Assembly (NCBI RefSeq): GCF_022669015.1 | Contig: NZ_JAKKSL010000006.1 | Span: 1 to 64,000 of the forward strand | Length of the DNA: 64,000 nt | DNA from: Colwellia maritima | Lineage (GTDB): Bacteria; Pseudomonadota; Gammaproteobacteria; Enterobacterales; Alteromonadaceae | Direction: 5' to 3' | Part shown: positions 41,860 to 51,109 of the stretch, one piece after another | Numbering within the stretch: the stretch's first letter is position 1 | Layout of the letters: each line of letters starts with the position of its first letter | The notes under the pieces: model-generated | Told to the model about the DNA's origin: nothing | Seen by the model: only the letters and a program-made list of their open reading frames with translations | Databases searched by the model: none | Program-made: the position numbers and the translations under genes

Positions 41860-43434
41860 ATGAAATTTTTTTATATAATTTTTAGTGTATTCATTAGTCT
41901 TATTACCACCTCAAACATAGCATTTGCTAAGGGTGATCAAGCTGCACCAGATCGTACTCAAGGCGATGGACCATACAAACGTTTAATCTTGCGTGGCGGT
42001 ATTGTAGTGACAGGTGAAGGCGCTCCCGCTCGTGGTCCAATGGATATTGTTATTGAAAATGATCGTATCACGCAAATAGTGAACGTGGGCAACCCAGGCG
42101 TACCTATTACTTCAAAGCGACGTCCTGTTGTGAGAAAAGGTGATAAAGAATTAAATATTGAAGGGCAATACGTATTGCCTGGTTTTATTGATATGCATGG
42201 TCATATTGGCGGCAGTGCTGATAATATTCCTGCTGAATATGTTTTTAAATTGTGGCTTGCTCACGGAATTACTACAGTGCGAGAACCCGGTAGTTTTAAT
42301 GGTATACCATGGGTTATGAACCATGTGAATCGTAGTAACAAAAACAGCATCGCAGCACCACGAATTATTCCTTATTTTGGCTTTGGTCTTGGTTTAGATG
42401 AAGGTATTACGACCCCTGAACAAGCAAAAAAATGGGTTAAGTCAATTGCTAAGCAAGGCGCAAAAGGCATTAAATTTTTTGGGGCGCCACCAATTATTAT
42501 GGAAGCAGCCCTAACAGAAGCTAAAAAACTAGGATTAGGAAGTATGATGCATCATGCACAACTTGATGTAACCAATATGAATGTCATTGATTCAGCCCGC
42601 TTAGGCTTAACCTCTATGGAGCATTGGTATGGGCTACCTGAGGCCTTGTTTGAACATCAACATATTCAAAATTATTCACCTGATTATAACTATAATAATG
42701 AACAAGACAGATTTGGTGAAGCGGGCCGTTTATGGAATCAAGCAGCTAAAGAAGGCAGTGAAAAATGGCTACAAGTGCGCGATGAATTACTCGCACTTGA
42801 TTTTACCCTAGACCCAACCTTTACCATTTATGAAGCCAGTCGTGATTTAATGCGCGATATGAATGCTGACTGGCATAAAGAATACACATTACCCACGTTA
42901 TGGGATTTTTTCCAACCTAGTCGTAATGCTCATGGCTCTTATTGGTTTGACTGGACCACTGATGATGAAATTGCCTGGAAGCACAATTATCAACAATGGA
43001 TGAGTTTTGTTAACGATTATAAAAATAATGGCGGTCGTGTTACAACCGGCTCAGATTCTGGTTATATTTTTAAAATTTACGGTTTTAGTTATATTCGTGA
43101 ATTAGAATTATTACGTGAAGTCGGTTTTAATGCGTTAGAGGTAATACAGGCCGCTACAATAAATGGTGCCGAAGCACTAGGCATGGCAGATGAAATAGGC
43201 TCAATTCGTGTTGGCAAAAAAGCCGATTTAGTGATCGTAAACGAAAACCCTTTACGTAATTTTAAGGTTCTGTACGGTACAGGCCATTTTCGTTTAAGTG
43301 ATGATAATATTCCCACACGCGTTGGTGGTGTAAACTACACAATTAAAGACGGTATTATTTATAATGCTAAAGCGTTATTAAGCGACGTGAGATCGTTAGT
43401 AAAAACAGCAAAAGGCCAACAAAAAAATAAATAG
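41860..43434 (+). CDS. Exported amidohydrolase family protein
   Basis: Metal-dependent hydrolase of the imidazolonepropionase/prolidase-like type. Signal peptide at about 1-24 (ISLITTSNIAFA). The beta-sandwich (RLILRGGIVVTGEGAP) precedes HxH at His113/His115 in LPGFIDMHGHIGG. Other elements are KGIKFFGAPP (possible carbamylated Lys), SMMHHAQLD, SMEHWYG, TTGSDSG (metal Asp) and the C-terminal ATINGAEALGMADEIGSIRVGKKADLVIVNENP. Length 524 residues. It is a second exported amidohydrolase near the propeller-fused one at 32 kb. Substrate unknown. Confidence 0.85.
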   Translation: MKFFYIIFSVFISLITTSNIAFAKGDQAAPDRTQGDGPYKRLILRGGIVVTGEGAPARGPMDIVIENDRITQIVNVGNPGVPITSKRRPVVRKGDKELNIEGQYVLPGFIDMHGHIGGSADNIPAEYVFKLWLAHGITTVREPGSFNGIPWVMNHVNRSNKNSIAAPRIIPYFGFGLGLDEGITTPEQAKKWVKSIAKQGAKGIKFFGAPPIIMEAALTEAKKLGLGSMMHHAQLDVTNMNVIDSARLGLTSMEHWYGLPEALFEHQHIQNYSPDYNYNNEQDRFGEAGRLWNQAAKEGSEKWLQVRDELLALDFTLDPTFTIYEASRDLMRDMNADWHKEYTLPTLWDFFQPSRNAHGSYWFDWTTDDEIAWKHNYQQWMSFVNDYKNNGGRVTTGSDSGYIFKIYGFSYIRELELLREVGFNALEVIQAATINGAEALGMADEIGSIRVGKKADLVIVNENPLRNFKVLYGTGHFRLSDDNIPTRVGGVNYTIKDGIIYNAKALLSDVRSLVKTAKGQQKNK

Positions 43435-43547
43435 CACGCTAATTACGGCTATAGTTAAGCTATACTAAAACAGCTTTGTAATCTTTTCGCTGCTTAAGCA
43501 GGCAGCGTTTACATAAGGATTTCAACATTCCTATTCGCAATATTTGT

Positions 43548-45242
43548 ATGCTAATTAGCAGCCTAACAATCGCTGCTATAGTCCTTTTTTTTATGGGCGT
43601 TACAAGCGCCAAGGCATACGCACAAGAGATTAAAAGCAATAAAATTACTCCCAAAACAACTCATTGTACACAAAAACAACCCAATGTTATTTTTAATCCA
43701 TTAACCATTTTTGACGAAAATGAAAAAGGAATAACGTTCTTACATCGTTGGGCCAATGCTATTCATATAGAAACTAAGCAAATTACCCTAGAAAATGAAG
43801 CAGCATTTTTCCTCAATAAATGTTCGAAAACCTTTGCCGATATGGCTGAGTTAGAAAGACACTTACGTAGTAGACGGTATTTACGTGATGCGCAAGTAAC
43901 CGGCGACGTAATGGTTGAAAATATCACTGTTAATACTTGGGATAACTGGTCTTTAATGCCAACCATTAATTTTGGTCGCCAAGGCGGAGAAACCTCCTAT
44001 AGTCTGGGAATGAAAGAGCGCAACTTACTCGGATTAGGCATCGATGCTGAAATTGAGACCTATAAAAACTCGCAACGTAAAGGGTATAAAGTTAAAACAA
44101 CTATCCCATTATTTAATGAAAAAAATATCGATTTAAAACTACGTTTTGCTGATAACGATGATGGTACTCAACAGTCTTTATTTTTGAAAAAGCATTTTGC
44201 TAGCTTTTACACTCACAATGCTTATTCAATAGGTTTCAATGAAGAAACTCGCCACGATACTATTTATCAAAACAACCATAAATTATCGATTTATTCTCAT
44301 GATATTAGTTATAAAAATGCAGAATATGCTTGGTTAGATTTTAATAATACAACATCACTTCTACGTTATAGTATGGGTATAACGCAAGATTACCATGACT
44401 TTTCAACGATTAACTTATATACAGAAGTTTTTTCTCATCTCGATAAGGTATTAGGCACGACATATTCTGGAGTACTACCACAAGATCGTCATTTTATTTA
44501 TCCTTGGGTTGGCTTTGAATACATAGAAAAAGATTTTAGAAAACTTACAAATATTCATTTAATCACGCAAATTGAAGACTTTAACCACGGCCGGCAGTTT
44601 AGCTCTCGCTTAGGGGTTAGTGATGGGAAAAAAGACAATAGTGCTTGGGCATTATTTCAGGCTGAAATAAACAAAGGTTTTGAAGTTCATAAAAACGGTT
44701 TAATATTACTAAATATTGCGTTAGATAGTGATATTTATGATCAGCAAGATCATCACGTATTACTCAAGATGAATACTGAATATTTTTATAATATTAGTGC
44801 CGATTGGGGTTTTTACTTAAATAACACAATTGTCATCAGTAAAAATCAATACCTCGATAAACCAGTGACAGTTGGTGGCGATACTGGTTTACGCGGTTTC
44901 CCTCTACAATACCAACATGGTAAACGTAGCACTAAATTCACTGCTGAACTCCGTTATTATCCTCATTTAAATATTTTTAAATTATTTGATATTGCCGGAA
45001 CTGCATTTTTTGATATGGCACGAACATTTGGCTATATTGATGAACCAATAAACGAGTTGCCAACAATAGATAACAATATTGAACCCGGGTGGTTATATGC
45101 TCTAGGGATGGGAGTTAGGTTGTATTCACCACATGCGGGTGGAAACAATCATGTTGTTCATATCGATTTTGCTTTCCCACAAAGCAACAACCCAGACATT
45201 GATAATTTTGAAATCAGACTTGAAGCCAAGCGCTCGTTTTAA
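43548..45242 (+). CDS. Omp85/BamA-like outer-membrane protein
   Basis: Outer-membrane barrel protein of 564 residues. Signal peptide MLISSLTIAAIVLFFMGVTSAKAYA. Residues about 65-130 look like a single POTRA-type domain (ELERHLRSRRYLRDAQVTGDV, VENITVNTWDNWSLMPTI). The barrel follows, with the Omp85 lid-loop signature VGGDTGLRGFPLQ at about residue 445 and a C-terminal Phe (IRLEAKRSF). It is shorter than BamA (one POTRA rather than five), so more like small Omp85 or TamA-like proteins. Substrate unknown. It follows the amidohydrolase by about 110 bases and may be co-transcribed. Confidence 0.75.
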   Translation: MLISSLTIAAIVLFFMGVTSAKAYAQEIKSNKITPKTTHCTQKQPNVIFNPLTIFDENEKGITFLHRWANAIHIETKQITLENEAAFFLNKCSKTFADMAELERHLRSRRYLRDAQVTGDVMVENITVNTWDNWSLMPTINFGRQGGETSYSLGMKERNLLGLGIDAEIETYKNSQRKGYKVKTTIPLFNEKNIDLKLRFADNDDGTQQSLFLKKHFASFYTHNAYSIGFNEETRHDTIYQNNHKLSIYSHDISYKNAEYAWLDFNNTTSLLRYSMGITQDYHDFSTINLYTEVFSHLDKVLGTTYSGVLPQDRHFIYPWVGFEYIEKDFRKLTNIHLITQIEDFNHGRQFSSRLGVSDGKKDNSAWALFQAEINKGFEVHKNGLILLNIALDSDIYDQQDHHVLLKMNTEYFYNISADWGFYLNNTIVISKNQYLDKPVTVGGDTGLRGFPLQYQHGKRSTKFTAELRYYPHLNIFKLFDIAGTAFFDMARTFGYIDEPINELPTIDNNIEPGWLYALGMGVRLYSPHAGGNNHVVHIDFAFPQSNNPDIDNFEIRLEAKRSF

Positions 45243-45308
45243 TTACCGTTTCTATCATTAAAACGACTAGTGTTTGCTAATAATAAACACTGATAAACCC
45301 AACTGGTA

Positions 45309-46669
45309 TTATAAAAATCGCTTCAAAATTCGGTCTATTTGTGAAAAACGTATTTTATTTAATAACTTTTTCGGTTTCATCGGATAATCATTTAACGTAT
45401 CAATTTCACTAAAATGACTTATTTTATGTGTATTTTCCATTATAGCATCAACCTCAGGATTAACTTTAGCCATTAATCCGTGAGAAGGGTCATCAAGCAA
45501 TAAACCATTTTCTAAATCTAATGCCCATGCTCGTGGGTTTAAGTTACTGCCTGTGAGTAAATGATAGCGTTCATCACTGATAATACCTTTTAAATGAAAG
45601 CTATTATCATCATGTTTCCATAAATATATATTTAACAACCCCTTATCAATAAAATTTTGATAACGTTTTACAAATCGCTTTAAGAGCATTTCATAAATAT
45701 AAGGCACAATGCCAATTGTACTAAAAGCAGATTCGTCAGCAATATAAAAATCATTAGCCGTTTTATCACCAACAACTAAAGTAATATTAACACCACGCTT
45801 TAATGCGTTAATAACATCTTTTGCTAATACAGGGGGCAAGTTAAAATATGGGGTAAAAATAATTAATTTTTTTGTGAATTTTTAATGGTCTGGCGCACTA
45901 CTTTATTTAGCCGGTTTCTTCTTCGTCCGAAACCAATTAAGGGGGTAATGGTTATTGGGTTATCAATAACGCCTGAATGTTTCTCACTACGGACAGAACA
46001 CATAGGATACGTTGATTTTTTCAACAAGGCTTTTAACGCTAAAATATTTTGTTTTTGCTGAATAGGCGTTGGTAAGTCATGCTCGTTTAGTAATGGTGCT
46101 AAGTTTGAATCAACAAAAGTGTTTCGTAAATACTGACAAAACCGATTGCTTAGCGCGGCACTATCAATTTGATAATATCGGTCTAAACGGTAACGATTGC
46201 CTTGATGCATATACACATCATTAATACTTGCTCCGGTATAAAAAAGTTCATCGTCAAAAACCATGCCTTTTAAATGTAATACACCAAACAGCTCTTTACG
46301 CTTAACGGCAATACCATATATTGCAACTTTTTGATCATACTGCTCTGCCAATTCAAGATATAAAGCTCTGTTACCTAAGCTTTCTTTTTCACCAATTAAA
46401 CCACGTTGACCACGATGATAATCAACAAAAATATTGATGTCTAATGTTGGTGTGGTTTCTTTCGCTTTATACAATGCATGCAGTATTTCTCTGCCCGCAT
46501 CATCGTCCTGCACATACAATGATGTTATATATATACGTCGTTGAGCATTAGCAATTAAAGATAATAATTGTTGTTTGTACTGTTTAGGTTCAGAAAATAT
46601 TTCAATGTCTGAACTACTAATTACAAGATTTTTCATTTCAAAAGTCAGAGGTAAAAGAGCGAAAACCAA
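45309..46669 (-). CDS. pssA: Phosphatidylserine synthase PssA, PLD family (frameshifted)
   Basis: Makes phosphatidylserine from CDP-diacylglycerol and serine at the membrane. Both HKD motifs are present: HLKGMVFD (then ELFYTGASINDVY) and HLKGIISD (then LLTGSNLNPRAW). The C-terminus (IRFSQIDRILKRFL) aligns with E. coli PssA. The frame breaks near 45872: the A-run CAAAAAAATT has seven A where eight give SQKKLIIFTPYFNLPP. Joined length about 450, as expected. The TTG start with GAGG is used; ATG at 46636 is an alternative. Confidence 0.93.
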
Positions 46670-46793
46670 AAGAAATTACCTCAATTGGTTTCGCTATATA
46701 ATATGCATTTTCAGCAGTATACGTCAGTTTATAACCATTCACCAAGGCAAAATATTTTCACCTGTTATTCAAGCTGCCTGAATTGATCTCCGA

Positions 46794-48859
46794 TCATATC
46801 ACCATGGCTAGTTCTGCTGCTTGTCTAATAGCACGTTTAGCATCAAGTTCAGCAGCAACATTGGCACCACCAATTAAATGCACCTTCACACCACCTCGTT
46901 CAAGCGACTGTTGAAGATCGCGGTTAGGCTCTTGCCCGGCACAAATAATAATATTATCTACTTCCAACAATTGTTCTTTACCATTAACCTCTATCAACAA
47001 ACCTTCATCGGTAATAGCTTTGTAAGTAACCCCAGGCACCATTTTTACGCCATGTTTAACTAAATTGGCTCGATGCACCCAACCTGATGTTTTCCCCAAA
47101 CCTTTACCAACCTTAGTTGTTTTTCGTTGTAATAAGGTAATTTCTCGCTCAGGTATTTCTTGGGCATCTAAGCTCGGTTCAAGTAATGCACCAGACCCTT
47201 GGTATGCTTTGTCTACCCCCCAATTTTTTAACCAAGCATTGAGGTTTGTGGTCAATGATTCACCCGATTCAGCTAAGTAAGAAGCAACATCAAAACCTAT
47301 ACCGCCTGCGCCAATAATTGCAACCTTTTTACCTACCGGCACTTTTTCACGTAATACCTGCAAATAACTCAACACTTTGGGATGGTCAAAACCTTCAATG
47401 TTCAGTTTTCGTGGCTTAATGCCTGTTGCTAACACTACTTCATCAAAGCCTGCTGCTAATAAGCTTTCAGCATTCTGCTCACTATTTAAATGTACTGAAA
47501 CATGATGTAACGCTAGTTGTTTATTGAAGTAACGTAATGTTTCATAAAACTCTTCTTTACCTGGAATTTGTTTTGCTACATTAAACTGACCACCAATTTC
47601 ATTGATTTTATCAAACAAGGCGACTTCATGACCCCGCTCACTCGCATAAACACTAAAGGCTAAGCCTGCCGGTCCAAGACCAATAACCGCTATTTTTTTA
47701 GTTTGCTTAGCAGGGCCAAAATTAAGCTCTGTTTCATAACATGCTCTGGGGTTAACTAAACAAGACGCTCTTTTTTGTTGAAACACATGATCTAAACACG
47801 CTTGATTACAGCCAATACAAGTATTAATTTCGTCTGATTTATTCGCAGCAGCTTTATTAACAAAGTCGGCATCGGCTAAAAATGGTCTAGCCATTGACAC
47901 CATATCAGCTTGTCCTGACGCTAGTATTTCTTCTGCAACCTCAGGAGTATTGATACGGTTAGTGGTAATTAACGGAATTGATACCTCTTTTTTCATTCGC
48001 TCAGTGATCCATGTAAATGCAGCTCTTGGTACAGAAGTCACAATGGTAGGTACGCGTGCTTCGTGCCACCAATACCCGTATTGATTAACGTAGCACCGGC
48101 TTTTTCTACCGCTTTTGCCATCGTGACCACTTCATCCCAAGTGTTACCACCTTCAACTAAATCCAACATGGATAATCGGAAGATAATAATGAAATTTTCC
48201 CCTACTTTAGCGCGTACCGCCTTAATAGTTTCTATCGCTATGCGCATGCGATTTTCGATACTTCCCCCCCAATTATCAGTACGTTGATTGGTACGAAGAC
48301 AAGCAAATTGATTAATTAAATACCCTTCACTACCCATAATTTCAACGCCATCGTAACCTGCTTTAGCGGCTAAGGAGGAAGCATGAGCATAATCTTTTAT
48401 CGTACCTAAAATTTGCCTTTCTGACATAGCTTTAGGCGTAAAAGGAGTAATCGGTGATTTGATTTTACTTGGAGCAACACTAAAGGGGTGAAAAGCATAA
48501 CGACCTGTATGTAGTAGCTGTAAACATATTTTAGTCGGGTATTTATGAACCGCAGCCGTCACCTCTTTGTGCTTATTCACATGCCAAAAATGACTTAGTT
48601 CACTACCAAAAGGAGCTATTCTGCCACGTTTGTTAGGGCTAACACCACCGGTAACAATAAGGCCAACACCACCTTTTGCTCGCTCTTCATAAAAAGCAGC
48701 TAATTTAGCAAAACCGCCCTTTTCTTCTTCAAGTCCTGTGTGCATTGATCCCATTAAAGTACGGTTAGCTAATTGGGTAAAACCTAAATCTAAAGGCGTT
48801 AATAAATGCTTAAATGGCTTATCTTCAGTTGAGGTTTTAGTGGTGTTTAGTGTTGTCAT
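46794..48859 (-). CDS. fadH: NADPH-dependent 2,4-dienoyl-CoA reductase FadH (frameshifted)
   Basis: Reduces 2,4-dienoyl-CoA from unsaturated fatty acids for beta-oxidation. It has the N-terminal old-yellow-enzyme barrel (FTQLANRTLMGSMHTGLE, YDGVEIMGSEGYLINQF), the iron-sulfur cysteines CIGCNQACLDHVF and SCLVNPRAC, and the FAD/NADPH domains (IAVIGLGPAGLAFSVYA, VAIIGAGGIGFDVASYL). One T missing near 48064 (GGTGGCACG for GGTTGGCACG) joins INTGIG to WHEARVPTIVTSVP. Length about 680, close to E. coli FadH. AGGA precedes the ATG. A FadR-like operator lies 11 bases upstream. Confidence 0.93.
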
Positions 48860-48870
48860 CTTAATTCCTA

Positions 48871-48896
48871 TTGGTCTAACCAGATACCTTAGTATA
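48871..48896 (-). promoter_or_regulatory. FadR-like operator and -10 element of fadH
   Basis: TTGGTC-T-AACCAGAT (48871-48885) matches the core TGGTCNGACCA of the FadR consensus with one change (A for G) and weaker outer positions. On the minus strand a -10 hexamer TATACT (48891-48896) lies just upstream, so the palindrome covers the probable start point, fitting repression by FadR. The -35 is poor. Confidence 0.55.
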
Positions 48897-49071
48897 GGTT
48901 AATTTACCTCTGTTTTTTTTAAAACACAAGTTAATTTTGACACCTGTCAGATTAAATGAAAAAATTACCAACAAATACTTAATGCCTGTAGAATAGCTTA
49001 TAATTTTATTTAATCTACATCTCTTAAAACACATTCATCGGGTATTGGTAAAGCAACCATATAAAACATCA

Positions 49072-49569
49072 ATGAAACAGCCACTTATTAAAAAACGTAC
49101 CCTAATTACGATAATCATTAACCAACTTGAGCAAGCACTTGCACAAGCAATTAATGCTGCAAACGAAGCGCATGCAGCAGCAGTGGACGATCAAAGCATT
49201 GCAGAAACACAATATGACACACTAGCCATTGAAGCTAGCTACTTAGCGGAAGGGCAATCAAGGCGTGTTAAAGAATTACAAACCAGTATTCATCAATACC
49301 AAGGCCTAACCCTGCTAGATTTTGATGAAAATAAACCTGTTGCATTAACAGCGTTAGTTCAGCTTTCAAATGACATACCAAATCAACATTGGTTTTTTAT
49401 TGGTCCCACAGCAGGAGGGATGCGTTGTACGATATCAGACCAAACGATTACTGTTATCACACCGCAATCTCCTATGGGAATGGCATTAATTGGAAAATAT
49501 CAAGAAGATGAGATAGATATCAAACTTGGCAATAAGCAATTAAGTGATTACCTCTCACAGGTTATCTGA
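49072..49569 (+). CDS. GreA/GreB-type domain protein
   Basis: Related to transcript-cleavage factors that act in the RNA polymerase secondary channel. The N-terminal coiled-coil-like region (LEQALAQAINAANEAHAAAV, AEGQSRRVKELQ) precedes a C-terminal FKBP-like GreA/GreB domain containing VITPQSPMGMALIGKYQEDEI, close to the TPxSPxGxALLGK motif. Acidic coiled-coil tip residues of GreA/B are not obvious, so it may be an accessory factor of the Rnk/GreA-like kind. I chose the ATG at 49072; an upstream TTG at 49045 lacks a ribosome-binding site. About 165 residues. Confidence 0.72.
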   Translation: MKQPLIKKRTLITIIINQLEQALAQAINAANEAHAAAVDDQSIAETQYDTLAIEASYLAEGQSRRVKELQTSIHQYQGLTLLDFDENKPVALTALVQLSNDIPNQHWFFIGPTAGGMRCTISDQTITVITPQSPMGMALIGKYQEDEIDIKLGNKQLSDYLSQVI

Positions 49570-49606
49570 GAAAACGCTGTTAAACATAAGAACAAAATAA
49601 CCTCTC

Positions 49607-49819
49607 TTATACTTCAAGACATAAATCTTTAGCTCTGTGTTCAGCCGTTAACACTAATACATACGAAATTTTGAACGCTAACCCCGTTAACATAAGCGTG
49701 AAATGCCAAAACATGGTCCAGTAAAGCGTCATATGTAAATCTGAAACAAACAGAATGTAAATAGCTGACAGTAGTATACAAAATGTTAAAACCATTGCAG
49801 TAACACCTAATTTATACAT
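49607..49819 (-). CDS. Small predicted inner-membrane protein
   Basis: A 70-residue product with two hydrophobic segments (MVLTFCILLSAIYILF and TMFWHFTLMLTGLAFKISYVLV). GGGA lies about 10 bases upstream of the ATG, so translation is plausible. It is divergent from the LysR-type regulator 113 bases away and could be its target. No family recognised. Confidence 0.5.
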   Translation of the reverse strand: MYKLGVTAMVLTFCILLSAIYILFVSDLHMTLYWTMFWHFTLMLTGLAFKISYVLVLTAEHRAKDLCLEV

Positions 49820-49932
49820 AAATAAATCCCTGAATTAAAAACCTGATATTAGGATAATCAAACCCTGATTTTATGTATAATGAATAATAACTGCATTTAA
49901 CTTCATTTATTTTGATATAAAGGTTTGTATCG

Positions 49933-50778
49933 ATGGATATCGTCCTAGCGAAAACATTTTTAGAAATAATGAGCACAGGCACTTTTATGGAAGCGGCTCG
50001 CAAATTAAACATCACTCAAACAGCCGTAACGACAAGAGTAAAAAACTTAGAAAACCAACTCAATTGCAAATTATTCGTTCGCAACCGATCTGGTGCTCAA
50101 CTGACACGTGAAGGCGAAGTGTTTTCAACCTACGCGCTAACACTTGTTCAAACATGGCAAAAAGCACAAGCCCAATTGAAATTTCCGATGAATTTAACTG
50201 AATCGATACACATTGGTGCTGACATCACGTTGTGGAATCCGATCATGGTTGAATGGTTAGAGCAAATTACCCAAGCACTACCTAATATAAATATTCATGT
50301 GGAAATTGATCATACCGAGGGGTTAGTTAAGCAATTGAAAGCCAATAAGCTCGATGCGGTTGTCGTGCATCAGCCAAATTATTTTTCTGGCTTGGTAGTG
50401 GAACAGGTTGTTGAAGAAAAACTCGTCCATGTTCGCTCAACCACATCCGCATCACCTTACTTACTTATTGATTGGGGCAGTGAATTTAAAAGCCAATTAG
50501 AGGCTGTGTTCCCTTTGTCGCGTCAAGCAACACTGAGTTTTAACCTAGGACCGTTAGCATTAAAGTACATACTAAAAAAAGGTGGGAATGGTTACTTTAG
50601 AACGCGTGTGATAGAACACCATATCAACTCAGGACAATTAGAAAGAGTAACAGGCTCACCTGAATTTGCTTATCCAATTTTTGTCATCTATCGTGCCGAT
50701 AATAATAAAGAGTTTTTACCTAGTATTATTACCTGCTTAAACCAAAGCTTTAACAATACAAGTTCATGGGAAATTTGA
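49933..50778 (+). CDS. LysR-family transcriptional regulator
   Basis: DNA-binding regulator of 281 residues. The N-terminal winged helix-turn-helix is MDIVLAKTFLEIMSTGTFME, AARKLNITQTAVTTRVKNLE, with LFVRNRSGAQLTREGEVF. A periplasmic-binding-protein-like effector domain follows (IHIGADITLWNPIMVEWLEQ). The target is unknown; the divergent small membrane gene is the closest candidate. The effector ligand cannot be predicted. Confidence 0.88.
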   Translation: MDIVLAKTFLEIMSTGTFMEAARKLNITQTAVTTRVKNLENQLNCKLFVRNRSGAQLTREGEVFSTYALTLVQTWQKAQAQLKFPMNLTESIHIGADITLWNPIMVEWLEQITQALPNINIHVEIDHTEGLVKQLKANKLDAVVVHQPNYFSGLVVEQVVEEKLVHVRSTTSASPYLLIDWGSEFKSQLEAVFPLSRQATLSFNLGPLALKYILKKGGNGYFRTRVIEHHINSGQLERVTGSPEFAYPIFVIYRADNNKEFLPSIITCLNQSFNNTSSWEI

Positions 50779-50912
50779 TTGCACTGTAAAAGGTAAGTTC
50801 ACCTGAGCGGGGTTTAATATAATCATCCGTTGAGATATGAATAACCCACGACTTATTAGTAGGCTATTCATTAGGCTAGCGTCAGATTAACCACCTTCCA
50901 AATACAATATTT
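50779..50912. other. Intergenic stretch with a possible partial element end
   Basis: No gene. CACCTGAGCGGGGTTTAA near 50802 resembles the left terminal repeat of the element starting at 50913 and may be a solo end or chance match. Confidence 0.35.
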
Positions 50913-51107
50913 AACCTGAACTCGGTTTAAGAGATAGCTAACAAATTGAAATATCGATAAAATTTTTTATAATATATCTCTAGCTTGATAGTTTTTCTTA
51001 ATTCAAGGCAAATTTCGCGTCAATAGGCGGTCTATTGCAAGTAAATTTAACGCAGAAGTAAGGAAAAATAGCTGCTAGAGAAGCATTTATTAAGCCGAGC
51101 TCAGGTT
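50913..51107. mobile_element. MITE-like non-coding element with 18-bp terminal inverted repeats
   Basis: The left end AACCTGAACTCGGTTTAA (50913-50930) is the inverse of the right end TTAAGCCGAGCTCAGGTT (51090-51107) at 16 of 18 positions. The 195-bp element carries no ORF. Internally, an imperfect long palindrome starts at CTAGC (about 50980) and returns at GCTAG (about 51075), with a TTTTTCTTAATTC / AAGTAAGGAAAAA core, a shape common in intergenic repeats of Alteromonadales. It abuts the GH3 gene stop at 51110, so it may also act as its 3' end. Confidence 0.65.
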
Positions 51108-51109
51108 AT

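Noticed and set aside
45269..45291. Terminator between the Omp85-like gene and pssA
   Set aside because: AGTGTTT/AAACACT can pair, but the stem is only 7 AT-rich bases and no T-run follows.
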